The notes below the pieces were generated by a model. It saw only the letters and a list, made by a program, of their open reading frames with translations, ran no database searches and was not told the origin of the DNA. A DNA stretch of 64,000 nt from NCBI RefSeq assembly GCF_023217965.1, contig NZ_JALPSC010000001.1:558001-622000 (forward strand). Reading direction: 5' to 3'. Of the stretch, positions 63,511 to 64,000 are shown piece by piece; positions within the stretch are counted from its first letter, which is position 1, and each line of letters begins with the position of its first letter. The translations under genes and the position numbers were made by a program. Source of the DNA: Prevotella sp. E13-27 (GTDB lineage: Bacteria > Bacteroidota > Bacteroidia > Bacteroidales > Bacteroidaceae).

Positions 63511-64000
63511 CTATAATATCTCTCTTGCTATCCATGCACATGCTTCTGCGTCAGCAAGGGCGTGATGATGGTTTTCCAAGCAATATCCACATTCAGCGGC
63601 AACAGTATGCAGTTGGTGGTTCTCCAGGTAACGGAAAGCTCTGCGTGAAGCTGCAAGTGTATCGTAGAACTCATAATTAGGGTAATCCATTTGATAGACT
63701 CGAAACACAGCCTTAAGGCAACCTTCGTCAAAAGGTTTATTATGAGCTACGAGAGGTAAACCCTCTATCAGAGGTTCTATTTGTGCCCACACCTTTGGGA
63801 ATATTGGGGCTTCCTCTGTGTCTTCACGACAGAGACCGTGTACTTGGCTACACCAGTAGTTATAATAGTTCGGCTCTGGTTGGATGAGGGAATAGAATGA
63901 ATCCACAATCTCACCATCACGTACGATAACGACACCTACAGAACAAACGCTGCTGCGCTCGTTGTTAGCTGTCTCAAAATCTATTGCTGCAAAGTCTCGC
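63511..64000 (-). CDS. 3'-5' exonuclease (DEDDh), intact copy, 5' end beyond the window
   Basis: The frame is open from 63511 to the window edge. Upstream of the first ATG-like start it reads RDFAAIDFETANNERSSVCS with the catalytic DxE, then GVVIVRDGEIVDSFYSLIQP, and ends NHHHALADAEACAWIAREIL with the H-x4-D motif. It belongs to the DnaQ-like family that trims 3' ends of DNA or RNA. It is nearly the same as the broken copy at 61856-62348 but with many third-position differences, so the duplication is not recent. The start codon lies outside the window. Confidence 0.9.
   Translation of the reverse strand, partial: RDFAAIDFETANNERSSVCSVGVVIVRDGEIVDSFYSLIQPEPNYYNYWCSQVHGLCREDTEEAPIFPKVWAQIEPLIEGLPLVAHNKPFDEGCLKAVFRVYQMDYPNYEFYDTLAASRRAFRYLENHQLHTVAAECGYCLENHHHALADAEACAWIAREIL

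Overview
The window looks like a chromosomal segment of a Bacteroidales bacterium, most likely of the Prevotella group. The supporting signs are: promoters of the Bacteroidota type (TTTG, about 20 bases, then TAnnTTTG, often exactly TACCTTTG), almost no Shine-Dalgarno sequences, secreted enzymes with type IX-like C-terminal tails, a thiamine TonB receptor/PnuT/pyrophosphokinase operon, a 33-residue 'smalltalk' protein, and pectin-degrading enzymes. Genus assignment is inference; no rRNA gene is present.

Layout. 70-4716: a very large secreted PL11-type rhamnogalacturonan lyase. 5019-10401: a minus-strand run of ispG, a small ABC-type ATPase, a DUF4435 TOPRIM protein, a sugar/steroid-type epimerase and a PAP2 membrane phosphatase. 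10456-13972: guanine deaminase, RidA, a GH28 pectinase and a ketopantoate reductase-like protein. 14117-28994: the uninterrupted S10-spc-alpha ribosomal cluster from rplC to rplQ, including secY, map, infA, rpmJ and rpoA, with an internal promoter before rpsM and a strong terminator after rplQ. rpsJ is absent from its usual place before rplC. 29250-31607: a secreted CotH-type protein. 32053-35809: the thiamine uptake operon under a TPP riboswitch. 35913-40693: argB, a small membrane protein, and sufC-sufD-sufS without sufB. 40783-40864: tRNA-Leu(CAA). 41026-51768: housekeeping genes (manC, HIT, greA, a MalY-type lyase, purE, rpoN, sufE, trhP and others). 51942-53268: an IS4-family insertion sequence. 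53295-64000: an accessory region with an orphan smalltalk gene, a lipocalin-like gene without an ATG, a polyvalent-kinase-like gene, a dnaE fragment, a tightly packed four-gene cassette (two DUF262 proteins, one with an HNH domain; a protein of unknown family; a PLD nuclease), three relics or copies of a DEDDh exonuclease gene, and a RhuM-Fic protein.

The most promising candidate for an undescribed system is the cassette at 56164-61842. It resembles the GmrSD type IV restriction proteins, but has two different DUF262 nucleotide-binding proteins and a second nuclease of the single-HKD type with a C-terminal cysteine cluster. Beside it an exonuclease gene is broken by one inserted base, while a near-identical copy stays open about 1.6 kb upstream.

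Two kinds of DNA structure cross gene boundaries. First, four 17-bp palindromes at an exact 21-bp period occur 155-181 bases upstream of two secreted-protein genes (PL11 and CotH). Second, short arrays of a 7-bp unit (CTCAATT-like) lie in gaps, at gene ends, and inside ispG, sufS (twice) and the malY-like gene, where they encode in-frame Leu-Ser-Thr-Asn-rich peptides. Three genes (48696, 48789, 51768) have the -7 box 5-6 bases from the ATG, which predicts leaderless mRNAs.
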